From Holacanthus passer (Eukaryota; Chordata; Actinopteri; Pomacanthidae), in the NCBI GenBank assembly GCA_025331565.1, contig JAFREQ010000100.1, forward strand, positions 434,001 to 498,000: a stretch of 64,000 nt of DNA, given 5' to 3'. Within the stretch, counting starts at the first letter, position 1. Every line of letters starts with the position of its first letter. Below the pieces are notes generated by a model, which worked only from the letters and a program-made list of their open reading frames with translations, did not search any database and had not been told where the DNA came from. The translations under genes and the position numbers were made by a program. Below are positions 26,701-38,870 of this stretch, in pieces.

Positions 26701-27456
26701 TGTTTGTAGGTCATCAAGTTGTAATGTCCCATAGCTGTAAAGTAAAATGTGACTATCTGAACAATTTCTTTGTCCCCTTTCTGGTGTGTATGTCAGTGTG
26801 TCTTTACAGATTTTCCTCAGCTGCAAATGAGTCACACTCACAAGGTCCTCTGCCAGTGTAATAACCTACATAAAGGGGACACAATAGTGCTATGTGATTA
26901 ATCCACAAAAATGTTACATCTATATATAGTATATGGTTAAATAAAGGTATACATTTATATGAAAAGGTGTAATGGCACAAAGTAAACTTTTAGGGAGATT
27001 CACTGTCACAATTCTTGTTCTCATTTATATTTTATTCACAGTTAAACTAACTTTTTGAAAGTGTTTCTTTTCATCAACCTGAGATGCCAGGCAGGTGGGG
27101 GTTATCAAGTGCCAACCTTCCATGTTGGATCATGATTAATTTAGTTTCGCAAGTCTGCTTTTCTTTTAAAGTTTTAAAGAGTTTTGTTGCTACCTGCAGT
27201 TGTCTTATCTTTGGTGCGTGTGTGTGTGTTTGTGTGAGTGAGTGAGAGATAGAGAGTGAGAGAGAGTGAGAGAGTGAGAGAGTGAGAGGTCACAGTCATT
27301 GTCCATCCATCTGATACAGTTACAACCTGTAGGAGGGCTCAGCAGTACAGTAACGTCAGGGACAAGGACACAGTGTGCTGATTTAGTTGAGAGAGGGCGG
27401 CTTTTTGATACACATCTCTGATAGAGAAAAGAGATGGAATAAAGAGGTAGAGAGAG

Positions 27457-27494
<38 letters not shown>

Positions 27495-30400
27495 TGATCT
27501 AAGTCCCTCTTTAGGGTTATTATGGCCCCTGTGTGTGTCGGCCCTGGAATGAGAGATGGGATTTGTTCGAACGCACAGTGGTAATTAATCCCCACAGAGG
27601 TCAGAGCTAATTCATTACAGCATTAATTATCTTGTAATCTAGTCAACAGTCAGCACAAAGGAGTTTTTGTTTGGCAAAAATAACCAGTAAAATTTATTCC
27701 AAAGTCTGGTATCCACCACTAACACCTACTCTGACAAACTGATTACAGACATTGACAATATTGGTAATCACAGGTTAGGAGTTCATCTTAAGACTTGTGA
27801 TCTGAACACGTCCTATTTTTGATGACAGATTTGTCTTTAAGGGAAACTCTACCTACTTCACACATCTAATTCTAATTAAATTAAAAGTTTAATCGTCAAT
27901 ACTGTTAAAACAATTGTATAATGTCTTCAGGGACTCTCTAATCTGAGAAAACAACCCTTATGATGTCATCAGCTTGGTTCAGTTTACAACAGAAAGTCAG
28001 CATTACAAACTGGAGGCATCCATATGCATTTATTAGGCAGGGAGGGTTTAATGAAAAATGTTATTGGTTTGCATAAAGGGAATGTGGCATTGGCAGGCTT
28101 TTTAGAGCTTGACCATTATTTTGAACCAAAAGTCAGAATATTTTGGCCTGCATCAATTTGAAAGAGCCAAATTCAAAATAACTGCAGTAGCCTTTTGATG
28201 CACTACAAGATAGATTTCAGACTGTGTTTCACCCAAAAATAAATAAATAAATAAATAAATCTAAGCGCTGAATATTACATATATGCTGCATCTGATTTTT
28301 TCATTGTTTCCTCACAGCAAGTCCATCTTTTTTCATAACCCATTCATTGCTACATGCCATGAATGCAGTGAAATGATTCTTGCATGTTTATATTGTGTTT
28401 ATTCTTTATAAGCCTCGAGCCTTGGCCACTTCAAACCAGTGAGAAAAGCTCACAGAAAAAAAGGAACTCTATTACCTGTGTAATAACCAAAACTGTTCTA
28501 ACTTTGGCAGATGTAGGATCCTATCACTCATAATATGAAACTCAGTGAGAAAATATTTTGTCATGTTAGCCTTGATTAAAACAGAATTCCATTGAGATTG
28601 AAAAGACCTTTATAAAGATGACCTATCCAAAACAGAGCATAATAATGATACAATGCAAAAACGTTATGAATGTTATGAATGTTCAACAGAAACACCTGCT
28701 GGCACGTTATTCAATAAAGAGGGTAATTTGAGGTAACTCTGATGTCAGGGATATTTGGAGTCTGAATCACAATGAAATGTCAGTCTTCATGTGAGTTCAG
28801 GTCAGGTAGCAATAGCCATCACACTCATCATCGTCATTTTCATTCTAACCATCTCTTCCATGAGTGTAATGGTGCCTGTCATCAGAGGCTAAAGCTCGTT
28901 TACTCTCACTGTGTTCCTTTTTTGGAAGGAGACAGTGGACATAATAGCAGAGGTGAGTTGACAAGGGGCTTCCTCTTTTCTGCCTCTATTACAAAACCGT
29001 CAGCAGCACTACTCAACCACACAAAGCCTCACTGAGACTGAAGAGCTCTTGTCCAGAAATAAAAACAAACATGCACTCATACATTCCTGTGCGTCTAACA
29101 CTAGGAGGACCAATATATAAGACCACTAAGAAAACAGAGAATAATGTAGGACCAATAATATATAACATTATATGCTATGAAGCAAACAGGACATGGTCAC
29201 GGGATATTATATACATAATATGCTGTTTCAAGTTTCACACGAGGGCCTAGTCCACACATATATAGGCATTTTTGAAAACAGGCTTTTTCCTCCTGTTCCT
29301 GTCCTGTCCAAAAAAATCCTGTCCACACAAGCACTGAAAAAACTCGGGAAAACATAGACTGGGAGTCAGTGCCATTGTGCCAACATCCTAGCTTTTTTGC
29401 TTTTATTGCATGAAACGTCACCTCATGTATGAGATAAAGGCACACACTCTGACGTCACAAGCCAAAAACTCAGTTTTCCCTACATGTCAACACTGAAAAC
29501 AGAGTTTCTGTACATCTTCACCCCGGAAATGGTTTCCCTAAAGGTCAATTTTCATTTACCTAAAACTCAGTTTGCGTGTAGACGAAAGGCAAAAATGTAT
29601 AGAAAAAGCTATGTTTCAAAAAATAACAGTGTACATGTGGACTAGGCCTAGAAGAAAAGCAGCGTGGGACAGCCAACCTGCCTGCCTTCCTGTTCTGCTC
29701 TATGTGTTTTCTTTGCAGGAGCCTGGGTGGGTCATCAGAGCAACCGGCTGCATGTGAGAGGTGGGAGGGGCAGAAAGAACAAAAGGCCTGCTCTCACAGG
29801 CTGTAACGTCTCCTCATGGACTCCCCACTTTTGTAGTTTAATTTAGGTTTACATATGCCACACCACTCACACACATGCTATCATTCATCCATACATGCCA
29901 CGTGACTCCATTTCTCCACACCCCATCTTAATTTCTTATTAATTAAATAGATTAATTTGGCTTTTGAAATTTGTGTGTGTCTGTGGATTTGTGGACTGTT
30001 ACAAGCCTAAGTCAAGTTTGTAACAAGTGCAATAATTGGCACAATATTAAAAAAAATCTAACTGGTTCACCAAAAACCACCCAAAACCACCCAGACACTG
30101 ACCTTGACCAGCCTCCAGGACTCTGCAATAATCGCCGCCTGCACTCTGTTGAGAGCAAAACCATCGATTTCTTTCCTCAGACAGACAGGCGCCTGGCCAA
30201 CCTGAATCAAGACAAATGAGGCATGTCAAGAATTGCAATAGCTTATAAAAGACGATAGGTGTGATGGGTTTAAGAAAATGAAGCAAAAGATTTCTATTAT
30301 TTACATTACTGCTAACCTTAGTACACCCAGGGATTTAAGCTGATTTGCGTCATGTCAGGAAGCCAAAGGTCAACATTTATTTTGGCATATTATGAAATTC

Positions 30401-33400
30401 AGCTTGCAAAGACTTGCAAGGATTTGAGATTTGCTTGGAATAAGAAGTCCTTCACCGTGAAGTATTTGTTGCCGTTATTATTTGTCAGAGGCTTGTTATG
30501 ATTGTGTGGTAATCCAGGGACTAGTGAGACACACATCCCAGAGTTGAGAGACATGTGACTGGATTCACAGACAATGAAGTTAGATAATCAAACCTTGACA
30601 AATGGAGATTTTGAAACGGTTTGCTAGCTAAGATTCTTACCAACGCTAAACATAACATATTACTCCAGGTCTACTCTTCTACAGATTCTGGCATACGATA
30701 CTTGACTAGGATTATGTAAACTGCAATCTTTACCTTGGTCATTAAGGCATGGGTGGTGTCCATAACGGTTGCCGCTGTCTCTGGGTGAGGTACCAGCTCC
30801 ACCAGTTTGACATAGTAGGGTGGGTTTACCTGGAGAACACAGGACAATCACACATCTTGCAGTGGGTACTTCACTAGCACAGAGGATCTGTGCCTAAGTG
30901 ACATTTCCTCAGCTCATCACATGTTTGGAAAAAGCTTGAAAGCTGGTGACTGCATTTAATTTTTTATTGTAAGACTTACCAGGGCACACTGCACTATGAC
31001 ACACCTTACTATATTGTACCTACATTATGACTCAGTACACCATTTTACTGTCATCTCTAAATTAATCTATACTTTGCTACATTTTATTACACCATTCTAT
31101 GTTATGCTGCATTGCACTGTTATCTTTAATGCACAGTAAGATACAACAACAAGAGTACCCTCATATTTTGGGGCATTTGAACTACACACATTTTCTTCAC
31201 ATACAGTTTAGTAGTATTAAATCAGACTTGTCTGTGTCATTATTATCACATATTGTAATGTGTTACTGAATTTGCAGAATCCCAATTCCCTTTTTTTGGG
31301 AAAGTGTAATGAGGTCATGTGGTTCCAATATCTTTTGGTCATAATATTTTAGAGCATATTATTAGTACTGCTAAACAAAGTCTCAGTATCTACATTAACT
31401 GACTGGACCACCAGCTGTGCAAAAACTGTGTTCTACATTATTAGTGAATAACGGATTATTGTTTGTAATGGACCCAACTGTACTGTGATAACTGACTTAT
31501 GTGATCATGTAAAGTATATACTATCCATAATGTCTATTAAAAGAATGGATGCAATTCCTCAAATTTGTGTGTCTCTATTTGTTCAAAATAAAAGTGTCTA
31601 CAAATAGACCTGTATTTCTCAGTGGAGACAGTTCATCAAACAAAGAGTATGCTATCCTATTCATCAATACCTTTAAATTACATCTTACATCACCTTTCTA
31701 AATTAAAAATGTATCAGTGTCAACATCAAAAAAAAGTATTGACAGAAAAGAACAGTACCTGTGGAGTGACAAGTTTGTGACCTTTTAAGTTTGGTGTAAT
31801 AAAACCTTTGATTCATGGGTCATGTTAAATCTTATCTTACTGAGCTGACAAAATGACAGAAAAGAATTTGAAAGTCACTTTATAAAGTTTAACAATTTTG
31901 TGATTGATTGATATTATCTAAAATGCCGATGACAAGTCATCTGATACACTAAACAGAGAATACCAATTTTATCATGGAAACATCTGGCATAGATACATGA
32001 TTCATACACTTATTATTTCCCTCCACATATATACATGCAAGAAATAATACTAATCAAGATAAATAAAAGGTGCATTTGTTTTTTTATAGTCAATAGGGAT
32101 CACTGCCATTGTGATATTGAGGTATGATGTTATCGGCTAGAGGTTAGTGTTGGTAATTAGTTTTCAGAGTTGGCAGAAAAAGAGCTGAAACATTTTGCAA
32201 TAAAGAAAAAAGGAATGATGTAAAAATTTCATAAACAACTGGGACACTGATAAAGACTGTTGGAAAGCTTGTTTGTCGATTTGCAACAAAACAGCTGACT
32301 GTGCTGAGGTGAGTCGGTGATGGTCAGTCCAAGGTTGACAAGGAAAAAGGGACTGTAGAAGCAACTTTTAAAAAATCCTTCTCCTGGTTACAACACTGAA
32401 AGTGGTTTGTGGAAAAAAAGCTTCCTGTCATCTATCGGAAGTGACAAGTAAAAATCTAGCTGGTGGATTGAGAGACACTATTTTGTTGGTACATTACAAA
32501 AATATAAAAAGTGGGTAGTTTAATGAGGCAGATTTGTGTAAATAGTTCCCAATCAAATACAGTAAATAAATTACAATGTCTTCTAAATATATTTGAGATC
32601 TTTGAGTGTAATTTTTTAAAAATGTAAACAGGTGTTTATGGCTGTTTTTGCCTATGGGCTTTCGGCTTTCAATATGGCTGCCAAAAGACTAATGCAAGAT
32701 AAATGAGGGATAAAAGAAATAACCTCTAAAATGGCTTCCATCGGATATAGCAGTACTACATGACAAATACAGGATTGGGGAATTAACTAAACTGGCTTCC
32801 CCAGTTTGTAGTATTTTAGGTTGAAATCCCTTTACACTACCTGCTGGTACCAGAACTATAGAAGCACTAACCGGATGGGAGACGAGGCAGCGACTCCTGT
32901 TCTGTACTTTAGAGAAGACGTTGCTTGGCACCAGACAGGAGGTGGAGCTGCTCAGGATGACGTCTTTTCCTACAAGATGCTCTATTCTCTCGAAAACACT
33001 CTGCTTGACCTCAAGCTGCTCAAACACGCACTCCTGGAAAACACATGCATGCACATGTATACAGGGAATGTGTACACACATATAGATGTACACACACAGA
33101 CACACACAGACATACACACAGAGAGACACAGAGAGACACAGAGACACACACAGGGTCGTGAAGGCATTGAGAGAAATGTACAATGCCATCATTTTGTTTT
33201 CTTTGTAACATTCACAATACACAAGTATTTCATTTCTTGGTAAGCATCAGACTACACACTACCACTACTGAGCCATTGAAGATGCACTCTGATAATGATG
33301 ATCATTTTAAAAACTGGATACAACCAGTTTAGGTTTGGGTTGTATTTTTTTTCTGTCTGCCCTAATAGAGTTCTGGAAAGGAGTGGCTGTCAAAAGCAGT

Positions 33401-36400
33401 GGTGGAATGTTAATATGCTTAGTGTCTGTGGAACTGCAGTAACTGGCTGGGCAAGCAGCATACCTGTTAAATGCATGCGTAATAATGATGATGTGCCCCT
33501 ATTATGTGAATACGTAAGCTAGTTTCTGTTCCTATAAAAAAAACAAAAAAACAAAAAACAGGAAGTTCTAATCAGATTTTTTTTCTATAAATGTACATCC
33601 CCTTCTTCTATAAAGTCTGTTTTATTTTATATTCTCAGTTTTATATATTTTTATACTTTTATTTTAGCAAATTCATGAATTAATTCACTTTTTAAAGCAA
33701 TATTTTGATTTGTAGCAGATCACTCCAACAAGGAAACAATAGATTTACCTGATTACCTGAACTGTACTTAATATGGAACAACAGCTGTCTGGAAACATAC
33801 TGACAGAAGTGAGGAATGTGAGGAGTGGCACTGTATGTATAGTCCACTATCTAATGGTATGTCCTGTGCTATTCCCATGCACCAAGTATAGTACCATGCA
33901 GCCAGCAGGCTAGTCTGGATTAATATTAGTAATGAGTTATTGATATGTTATGAGATATGACATAAACTCATCTACTTCCTCTACTCTTCTGGAGAAGTTG
34001 TGCTCCATAACAGGTTGATACTTGCATCAGATGGTGTCCTGCTTTCAGGAAATGTAAGGCTGACGTGAACAGGAAAACTTTGCATTTTTCTATGTGGCAT
34101 TTCCCTGTTTCTAATAAGTCCTCTATTGTTCCTTGTCAGGGTGAGTATTGATTTATTTTGGCCCTACCTGTCCCTCTGTACTCTGATCCCACCACCATGA
34201 TGAAGAGCACTATTGTCTGCTTTAACAGAGTCAGGGTGACATACACAACATTTTCTTGGCTTAAAAAGTTGATTTTCTTTTGTATTTGAAGTGGCTGTGT
34301 TGTACACAACTGAGGCTGTCAGACTCTGATGTGTGAGTCTGTGTTTGTGCTCTTAGCATGACAAAGACCAGGTGAGTGATCTGGTGTTAAAATGTCATGT
34401 AATGATTTCAACAGCAGGGCAGCGCTTGTTATGACAGCCTTCTCCTGAACTTTTTTCAAAGAAATGCTCTATTTTTGTTAGTTAGTTTATATAACAGCAG
34501 GCTTGTAATACATGAAACATGACAATATTTCCAGAAAGCTCTGTCTGACATGTTCAGGTTAGTTAGAAAACATTTAGATTTTGATTTAATAGTAATGGGC
34601 CAAAGGTAAGTCTCTGATGAATAAATACGTATTAGAAAGGAAGGTTGTATTACACAAATCAGCGAAGAGAAGCGCATTTCAATGCTGGGACACTTAATAA
34701 ATGAGGATAGGCACAACCCAAGGTAAGTCAAAATGACCATGGTAAACACTTATATTAAATCACAAATAACATGCAGTCATTACTATGTTACACTATGTTA
34801 ACTGTCTGAAACATTACATCTTACTGTAACACACATAAAATCCAAAGCACTGCATCCATATTGATTAATTCTTAACTTTATCACTGACATTTCTTACTGC
34901 TGACTCACAATAAGTATTATAGTAAACATGGACTAAGGAAGAGGAGACAATTCAGCTGTTAAAGTTTTTTTTTTTTTCTTTTAATGTAGTGGCTGCTCAG
35001 ACCATTGGGGCCTAACAGACAGAGAAGTGGATGCTAACCATGTGGATAACATCCAGTCATACTTCTACAGGCTATGAAAATCAAGGTAATGTGTATTATG
35101 GCAAGAACAGTGAATCACATAAAACAGTCACCGCTTGTGACACAAATTACCCAATGATGTTGCGCCCCCTTGAGGATAATCGGTATAGTTTTGAAAATGC
35201 CACAACATACTGTACAGAGATTTCTGTAATCACTCCAAAACCGAATTTATGGCACATGACTTAATGCTTGTGATACATGGATGAACCAATAAATAAACCA
35301 ATAATAAAGCGTTTATCAAAGTCTGACCACATCCTGGATAGATAATCAGCAGAAGCCAATCTATCTGTAGTTCCCCTTGATTTTAGCATGGCAGACAAAC
35401 ACGTGCTGGTGCTGGGAGTGGTCTAGTGTGTCACCTGGACAAAAAAGGTTTCCTCCAGTGCCTGAGCCAGGTCATCGTAACTGCTGATCAGGGCAAGCTG
35501 CTGCATGGCGGTCAGCTCCCCTCTCAGCATGTGGGCTTCCTCCAGTTCCTCCAGCTGTTTCCTGAACCAACACAAAAAGTGAAGGCAGTTGACACTCTTG
35601 CACTTTCTCCACAGAATGAAAATGTGAAACAAATTGTCTCATCTGACAAATAACATTACTCTTTTAATGTCTCAAGAATTATTACCAAAATATAAATTGA
35701 ACAGACTGAAAAGTTAGCCAGAATGCTTCAGGGTAGATTCTTAAGAAAAGTTTGTTTGTGGGTACATGCCTGAAAGCCAGTTTCCAGCCAAAATAAAAAT
35801 CAAAATTACCTGGTTGCCACTCATGGTAGCACAATAGCAGCTATTATTTAGAAGGCATGCATTAGATGAGTCAGCAAAATACATACATGAATTAATTTGC
35901 CATAATAAATGTGATGTAAAGTAAATTACACTTTCTAATTACAGGGCACATGATCAGGGACAGTCCTCACAGGTTGCTCAGTGAGAAATCACATATGATT
36001 ACAAATAAAGGAGACTAGGGGACCAGTACAAGGACACCCTCTACTGTTCATATGAGCAAATGAATCTCCAGGAGTTTGAACAGTTACTAGTGTAAGCACC
36101 AGAGGCAGCAGGAGATCAGCTATTTACAGAATAAATCAAAAAAATAATAATAACCTCAATAATAATGTGATCCTGGTATATTTGGGATTGTTTTACAGCC
36201 TCAAGGGATGTAGATCTTCTTTATATTGGGTTGTTTTTTCTAACACTATTTTCAACAGTAGTTTTCCCCAAAAGCCCTTTGTCATTCACCAGTAATATTT
36301 AACTGGCAATGACTAGGCTATGAAAATTTTTTAGGCCTGAGCATGTGTTTGTCCACGTGCTGCTATAGTAAGAGGAAGTCACTGATCATGCAATGCCCAT

Positions 36401-38870
36401 GTGTCTTCTCTGTACACACTGGAAGGAAGGGGAGGTTACATTTTGGACAGGTGCCTCATGAGTCATGAGAGCATGAAGGCAAGACTACATGTCTTGTTAA
36501 TCTTTTCTCCATGTTTTGCAGCCACACAACCCTGTTAACTTGAAAGCCAGAAGAATATAAACTCCCCGGTGTTAGAGATGTGAGAGCATGGCAACATCTT
36601 GTGAGGATGGTACGGAACCATTTGCAATGCACAACATAAAAGTGGCAGATCATCATATGCTAAAGAGTCACTAAAGTGACCCCAAAAACTCACTATTAGA
36701 ACCAGGAAGAAAAATCAATAACACCCCTGCTTCCTGCTCCTTGTGCCATGCTGACACTGTCTTTCTCCAATTGTGTTTGTTCTAGAACCATATTTCACAT
36801 CTTAGCCTAAGTGTGACGTGACATTCAGGTTGTTTTGGTGTACTTTGTTGAGGCTTAGAGACATTGGATGTAGCTCAACCTGATAACTGGTTACTCAATG
36901 GCTGGCATTTGGTTTGTTGTGCTCAAAGCTTAAAAAGCTCAAAAATAATGTCATAAATGTAATTACATGGTTACATGGCTCTCCTGTATTGGTACAGACT
37001 ACAGTCAATATATTTTCCAATATTTCCTCAGCAAAAGGCATTAAAACGGTTGCTCTCTGGGTAAGAAAGCAAATAAGTTTTATTGTGTTGGGGGTTAACT
37101 ATCCCTATTTGACTATACTATTGAAAAACTTTGTCAGCCTGAAACTATGACTTGACTGAAGTCAGATTAGACATTCACAATCTACTGTGACCAAACCATA
37201 CTGGAAATTTCTCTGTGATTCCGGGTACTTTTTATTTGTAAAAATATGAATTTAAGACTTTTTAAGACATACTAATGCAAATTATTATAAAAATAATATC
37301 AATTTCATCCTAAAAGAAAATAATGAAAAAACACTTGAGTCAAGGGACTTGGAATAGCAGACCAAGAAACAACAAGTTAACACAACATAATTTCAGACAT
37401 CATTAAGTTTTTTCCAGGACTTCCAGACCAGTCAAGTAAAGTTTATTTGTACAGCCCAATATTACATGCAATGTCTCGATAGGCTTTACAGGCCCACAAC
37501 ATCAACAGTTCCCCGACCCTGCTCAAGCTCTCTAAGTGGAAGACGCTCTGTAATCAGGCTGACAGGAGGATGTAATGTAAATGCAGAGAAAAAGTTGGGA
37601 GTGTGTTTATAACTATGGAAAGTGGACTGAATATAACATTGATTAAGATTAGATTACATGATGGTTTATGCTGGACAAAGACTGCAGCATTGTGTCGTGC
37701 TGGACAAAGACTGCAGCATTGTGTCGTAAGGCTGACCTGATCTCTGCGATGGCCTTGGCAGCCTGTCCTGGCTGGTTGTCATAGATCTTCACGCTGTAGC
37801 CTCCACTTGCAAACACCATAGCCCAGGAGCGACCTATCAGCCCACTGAAACACACACACAAACACACACAATACATTTCGGATGTTTACTCTTCTGTCAC
37901 TGTCATGAAACCAAAATCCCAATAAACCTAAACCTAAATATCTATAAATTTTAAAACTGAATGTCTTAAACTGAATCTGTGCTTATTGCTGTGGTGAGTC
38001 TGCACCATCACTTGTTCCATGGACATGCCTAAATAGATCCTGGCTTATGTCATGCTGCAGAATCTCACATGTTTTGTCTGTCTCTTTTTGTAATTCTCAG
38101 CAGTTCACTCCTTCTTCCTTACACAGGGAGGTCAGTTACACAAGCAAAGGCCTTGCAGGATTTGTTGGTGATATGTATAAACACAAGTGCCAGTTTGCAA
38201 AAGCCTGCAGTGGAAATTTTGTTTTAGTGGGGTTTGATCTTCTGGCCTGCAGATTATGGAAAATTTTGCATGTCCATGCACATACTGTAAGCAACTCTCA
38301 AAACATGAAAAAAAAGAAGTGAATTTTTGGCTGTGACGCTTTGTGTTTACTTTCCAGGTCTACAAGAGGTCACTTCCGAGGACTGCCAAGTTTAGCTGAG
38401 TGAGCAGAAAGAATCAACAGGGTACAGAAAACAGGTTAAAATGTAAACCTACACAAAGTAGACTCTAATGTTGGAGCCTCAATACAACTGATGGGCAACT
38501 TTATAAAGTCTATAATAGCCAGGTGGCACGTTTATGATGAAAAATAGTTGAAAGGGAAGCTGCAAAGGTATCATGATAAACTACAAGAGGTCAAGTTAGC
38601 TGCAGAGCTAAGCATGTATTCAGAGTACCCCTGTATGGTAATGTTAGTTACAGCATGAAACTACACATTTAAACTAAACTCATATGCAAAAAAAAAAAAA
38701 AAAAAAAAGTAAAGCAAATACAATATCATTTCAAAAAAACTATTTATAAGTATGCTAGCTTAATGGCAGCTCAATGAAAACATTCCACAAGCATAATAAC
38801 ATAGAGCAAAGCTTAATATCATAAAAGCGTCTTTTCTTGCTCACCTGCCGACCACAGTAATGACCTTCAT
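11790..38870 (-). CDS. cryl1: Lambda-crystallin homolog (L-gulonate 3-dehydrogenase), nine coding exons
   Basis: Cytosolic NAD-dependent dehydrogenase of the 3-hydroxyacyl-CoA dehydrogenase fold; it oxidises L-gulonate in the glucuronate-xylulose pathway. Coding exons in order: 38870-38845, 37844-37737, 35561-35435, 33033-32872, 30829-30734, 30201-30103, 18256-18148, 13664-13558, 11894-11790. They sum to 939 nt, or 312 residues plus TAA (human about 319). All junctions are GT-AG and all phases close. The start is MKVITVVGSGLIGRSWA, with the GxGxxG NAD motif at 8-13. Catalytic-site residues known for the family fit S119 (in SSSTSCL), H140 (in SHPVNPPYY), E152 (LVELVPHPE) and N191 (DGFALNR). 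The C-terminal domain has DLVMSEGLGMRYAFIGP. Transcription diverges from ift88 and converges on the connexins. Exon 1 is tiny (26 nt) and intron 6 very large (11.8 kb). Confidence 0.95.
12065..12285 (+). repeat. Fish interspersed repeat (TTTATTTGTATAGCGCC family)
   Basis: Begins with repeated AATTCAATT, then TTTTATTTGTATAGCGCCAA, and continues through GGAAAAACTTCC and TTTTAACAGGCAGAAACC. I recognise it as one of the commonest dispersed repeats in percomorph genomes. Its class (LINE-derived tail or nonautonomous element) cannot be settled from one copy. Shorter sequences with the same TTTATTT(G/A)TA(T/C)AG core occur at 37434-37560 and about 57297-57330. Confidence 0.7.
15490..16545. repeat. 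AT-rich repeat sequence with nested palindromes
   Basis: Two AT-rich blocks (15490-15660 and 16440-16545) contain short inverted repeats, including two adjacent TAATGCATTATAA palindromes at about 16500-16530. They look like the two ends of a decayed inverted-repeat element with ordinary sequence between them. The family is not identified. Confidence 0.3.
19262..19442 (-). mobile_element. tRNA-derived SINE
   Basis: Read on the minus strand it starts near 19442 with a tRNA-like head: CAGTGACCTAATGGTGATGG resembles an A box and TTTGACTCCCAACC a decayed B box. The body follows, with CCTTTGTTGCATGTCATACC and CCTGTCACTCTCTAC, then a tail with TTAAAGGCAAAAGGCCCCC. I recognise this body and tail from a very common teleost SINE. 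The B box has diverged from GGTTCGANTCC, so the copy is probably old and silent. Confidence 0.7.
21398..21471 (+). repeat. Retroposon 3' tail with (TCTTA)n
   Basis: TTTCCCACGTTGTGGAACTA, then ATAAAGGAATA and about six copies of TCTTA. Same tail family and orientation as 10825-10876, with a longer pentanucleotide run. Confidence 0.65.
22476..22785 (+). mobile_element. MITE-like element with GGCTCTGTG terminal repeats
   Basis: The left end has ATGGCTCTGTGAGGTTG. The right end has CATCCACAGAGCCATGC, roughly its inverse. Inside are CTCTGAGGACCATGAATGT, TTTCATGG and a run of related GACAGACAGACC words, which I recognise from a widespread teleost repeat. No coding capacity seen. Confidence 0.5.
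22830..24287 (-). mobile_element. Decayed Tc1-like DNA transposon with very long inverted repeats
   Basis: Two arms of roughly 250 bp, about 22842-23109 and 23850-24155, are near-perfect inverse copies; both carry GGTGGATTTGACCTACTTAT and TGCAGCCAAATACCTGCACC in opposite orientation. The right arm continues to CTTTGAACCCCACTG followed by TA (24271-24287), a Tc1-type terminus at a TA target. The matching left terminus is not seen. Between the arms, on the minus strand, is a broken transposase (listed separately). The element cannot move on its own. Confidence 0.85.
23180..23764 (-). pseudogene. Tc1/mariner transposase remnant
   Basis: The N-terminal piece starts MASELSESVRSQIIILSKEE near 23764 and contains a Tc1-type helix-turn-helix (ISxELKVSKGAVHETL-like), then RPNVTTPSDQ. 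A C-terminal piece lower down (about 23313-23180) reads KYHSFLKRHAIPSG and then FILQQDNDPK, the block holding the second aspartate of the DDE site. The two are in different frames. The middle of the catalytic domain, including the first aspartate block, is missing or unrecognisable, and the C-terminal piece ends in early stops. Non-functional. Confidence 0.8.
24414..25210 (-). pseudogene. Penelope-like retroelement fragment (reverse transcriptase region)
   Basis: On the minus strand, in order: VINLSDREHTQTEQVVLAKG and GLNFDITTQHLPLVDLI (about 25130-25010); a decayed KHITILPADE block (about 24860); DKTMVSYDVTSLFSCIPTVE (about 24710), the start of the Penelope-type RT core; then, with a jump, KVHKHLRDALKAFGYPNFTF (about 24510-24450). 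The spacing shows that most of the RT core and its catalytic aspartates are deleted, and there are frameshifts. I recognise these blocks from Penelope/Neptune-type elements of fish. No GIY-YIG part seen. Confidence 0.8.
25390..25850 (+). mobile_element. Inverted-repeat element ending in CTAACTTTTTTGGATTTGGG
   Basis: Shares long interior words with the copy at 56573-56997, such as TGAGCCTTTCCAGGATG, CATACCCAATCATGAT and CAAACAGGTGTTTTTGGATC. It ends like that copy but has no clear left terminus, so it is probably truncated. No coding capacity. Confidence 0.65.
27203..27492. repeat. GT/GA microsatellite cluster
   Basis: A (GT)n run at about 27215-27240 passes into GAGT/GAGA repeats to about 27290. 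A second pure (GA)n run lies at about 27461-27490. Simple repeats in cryl1 intron 6. Confidence 0.9.
28223..28261. repeat. (AAAT)n microsatellite
   Basis: About seven tandem AAAT units inside AT-rich intron sequence. Confidence 0.85.
29244..29648. mobile_element. Nonautonomous DNA element with GGCCTAGTCCACA terminal inverted repeats
   Basis: The left end reads GGCCTAGTCCACACATATA; the right end is the inverse, TACATGTGGACTAGGCC. Subterminal sequence is also inverted and rich in GAAAAC/GTTTTC. The element is about 405 bp with no coding capacity. I could not see a convincing target-site duplication, so the superfamily (hAT-like is a guess) is open. Confidence 0.75.
30202..32871 (-). other. cryl1: cryl1 introns 4 and 5
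   Basis: Intron 5 is 30202-30733 and intron 4 is 30830-32871. AT-rich with no recognisable transposon or gene. Confidence 0.7.
37434..37560 (+). repeat. Fish interspersed repeat fragment (TTTATTTGTACAGCCC)
   Basis: Starts AAGTAAAGTTTATTTGTACAGCCCAA and continues through GGCTTTACAGGCCCACA and TCCCCGACCCTG. It resembles a common teleost dispersed repeat with a TTTATTTGTACAGC head. Confidence 0.55.
37669..37726. repeat. cryl1: Perfect 29-bp tandem duplication beside the cryl1 exon 2 donor
   Basis: Two identical copies, 37669-37697 and 37698-37726, each starting TGCTGGACAAAGACTGCAGC. The second copy stops 10 nt from the donor dinucleotide (37736-37735) of cryl1 exon 2. Confidence 0.95.
37845..38844 (-). 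other. cryl1: cryl1 intron 1
   Basis: Exactly 1000 bp between the 26-nt first coding exon and exon 2. It holds a run of 22 adenines near 38688-38709 and no recognisable gene. Confidence 0.75.

Larger units (their letters stand above)
18257..30102 (-). other. cryl1: cryl1 intron 6 (11.8 kb), transposon-rich
   Basis: The largest intron in the window. It holds a SINE, a retroposon tail, a MITE-like element, a Tc1-like transposon, a Penelope-like fragment, two inverted-repeat elements and several microsatellites, listed separately. A more GC-rich block at 18600-18920 has overlapping open frames on both strands but no homology I recognise. Confidence 0.75.
33034..37736 (-). other. cryl1: cryl1 introns 2 and 3
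   Basis: Intron 3 (33034-35434) starts with an imperfect CA/GA microsatellite at 33069-33150. Intron 2 (35562-37736) contains the repeat at 37434-37560 and the 29-bp duplication at 37669-37726. No other gene seen. Confidence 0.7.

Noticed and set aside
32689..33222. A 177-codon minus-strand open frame as a separate gene
   Set aside because: Only 33033-32872 is coding, as cryl1 exon 4; the extensions are CA-repeat intron (giving VCVSLCLS-like peptides) on one side and intron beyond the donor on the other.
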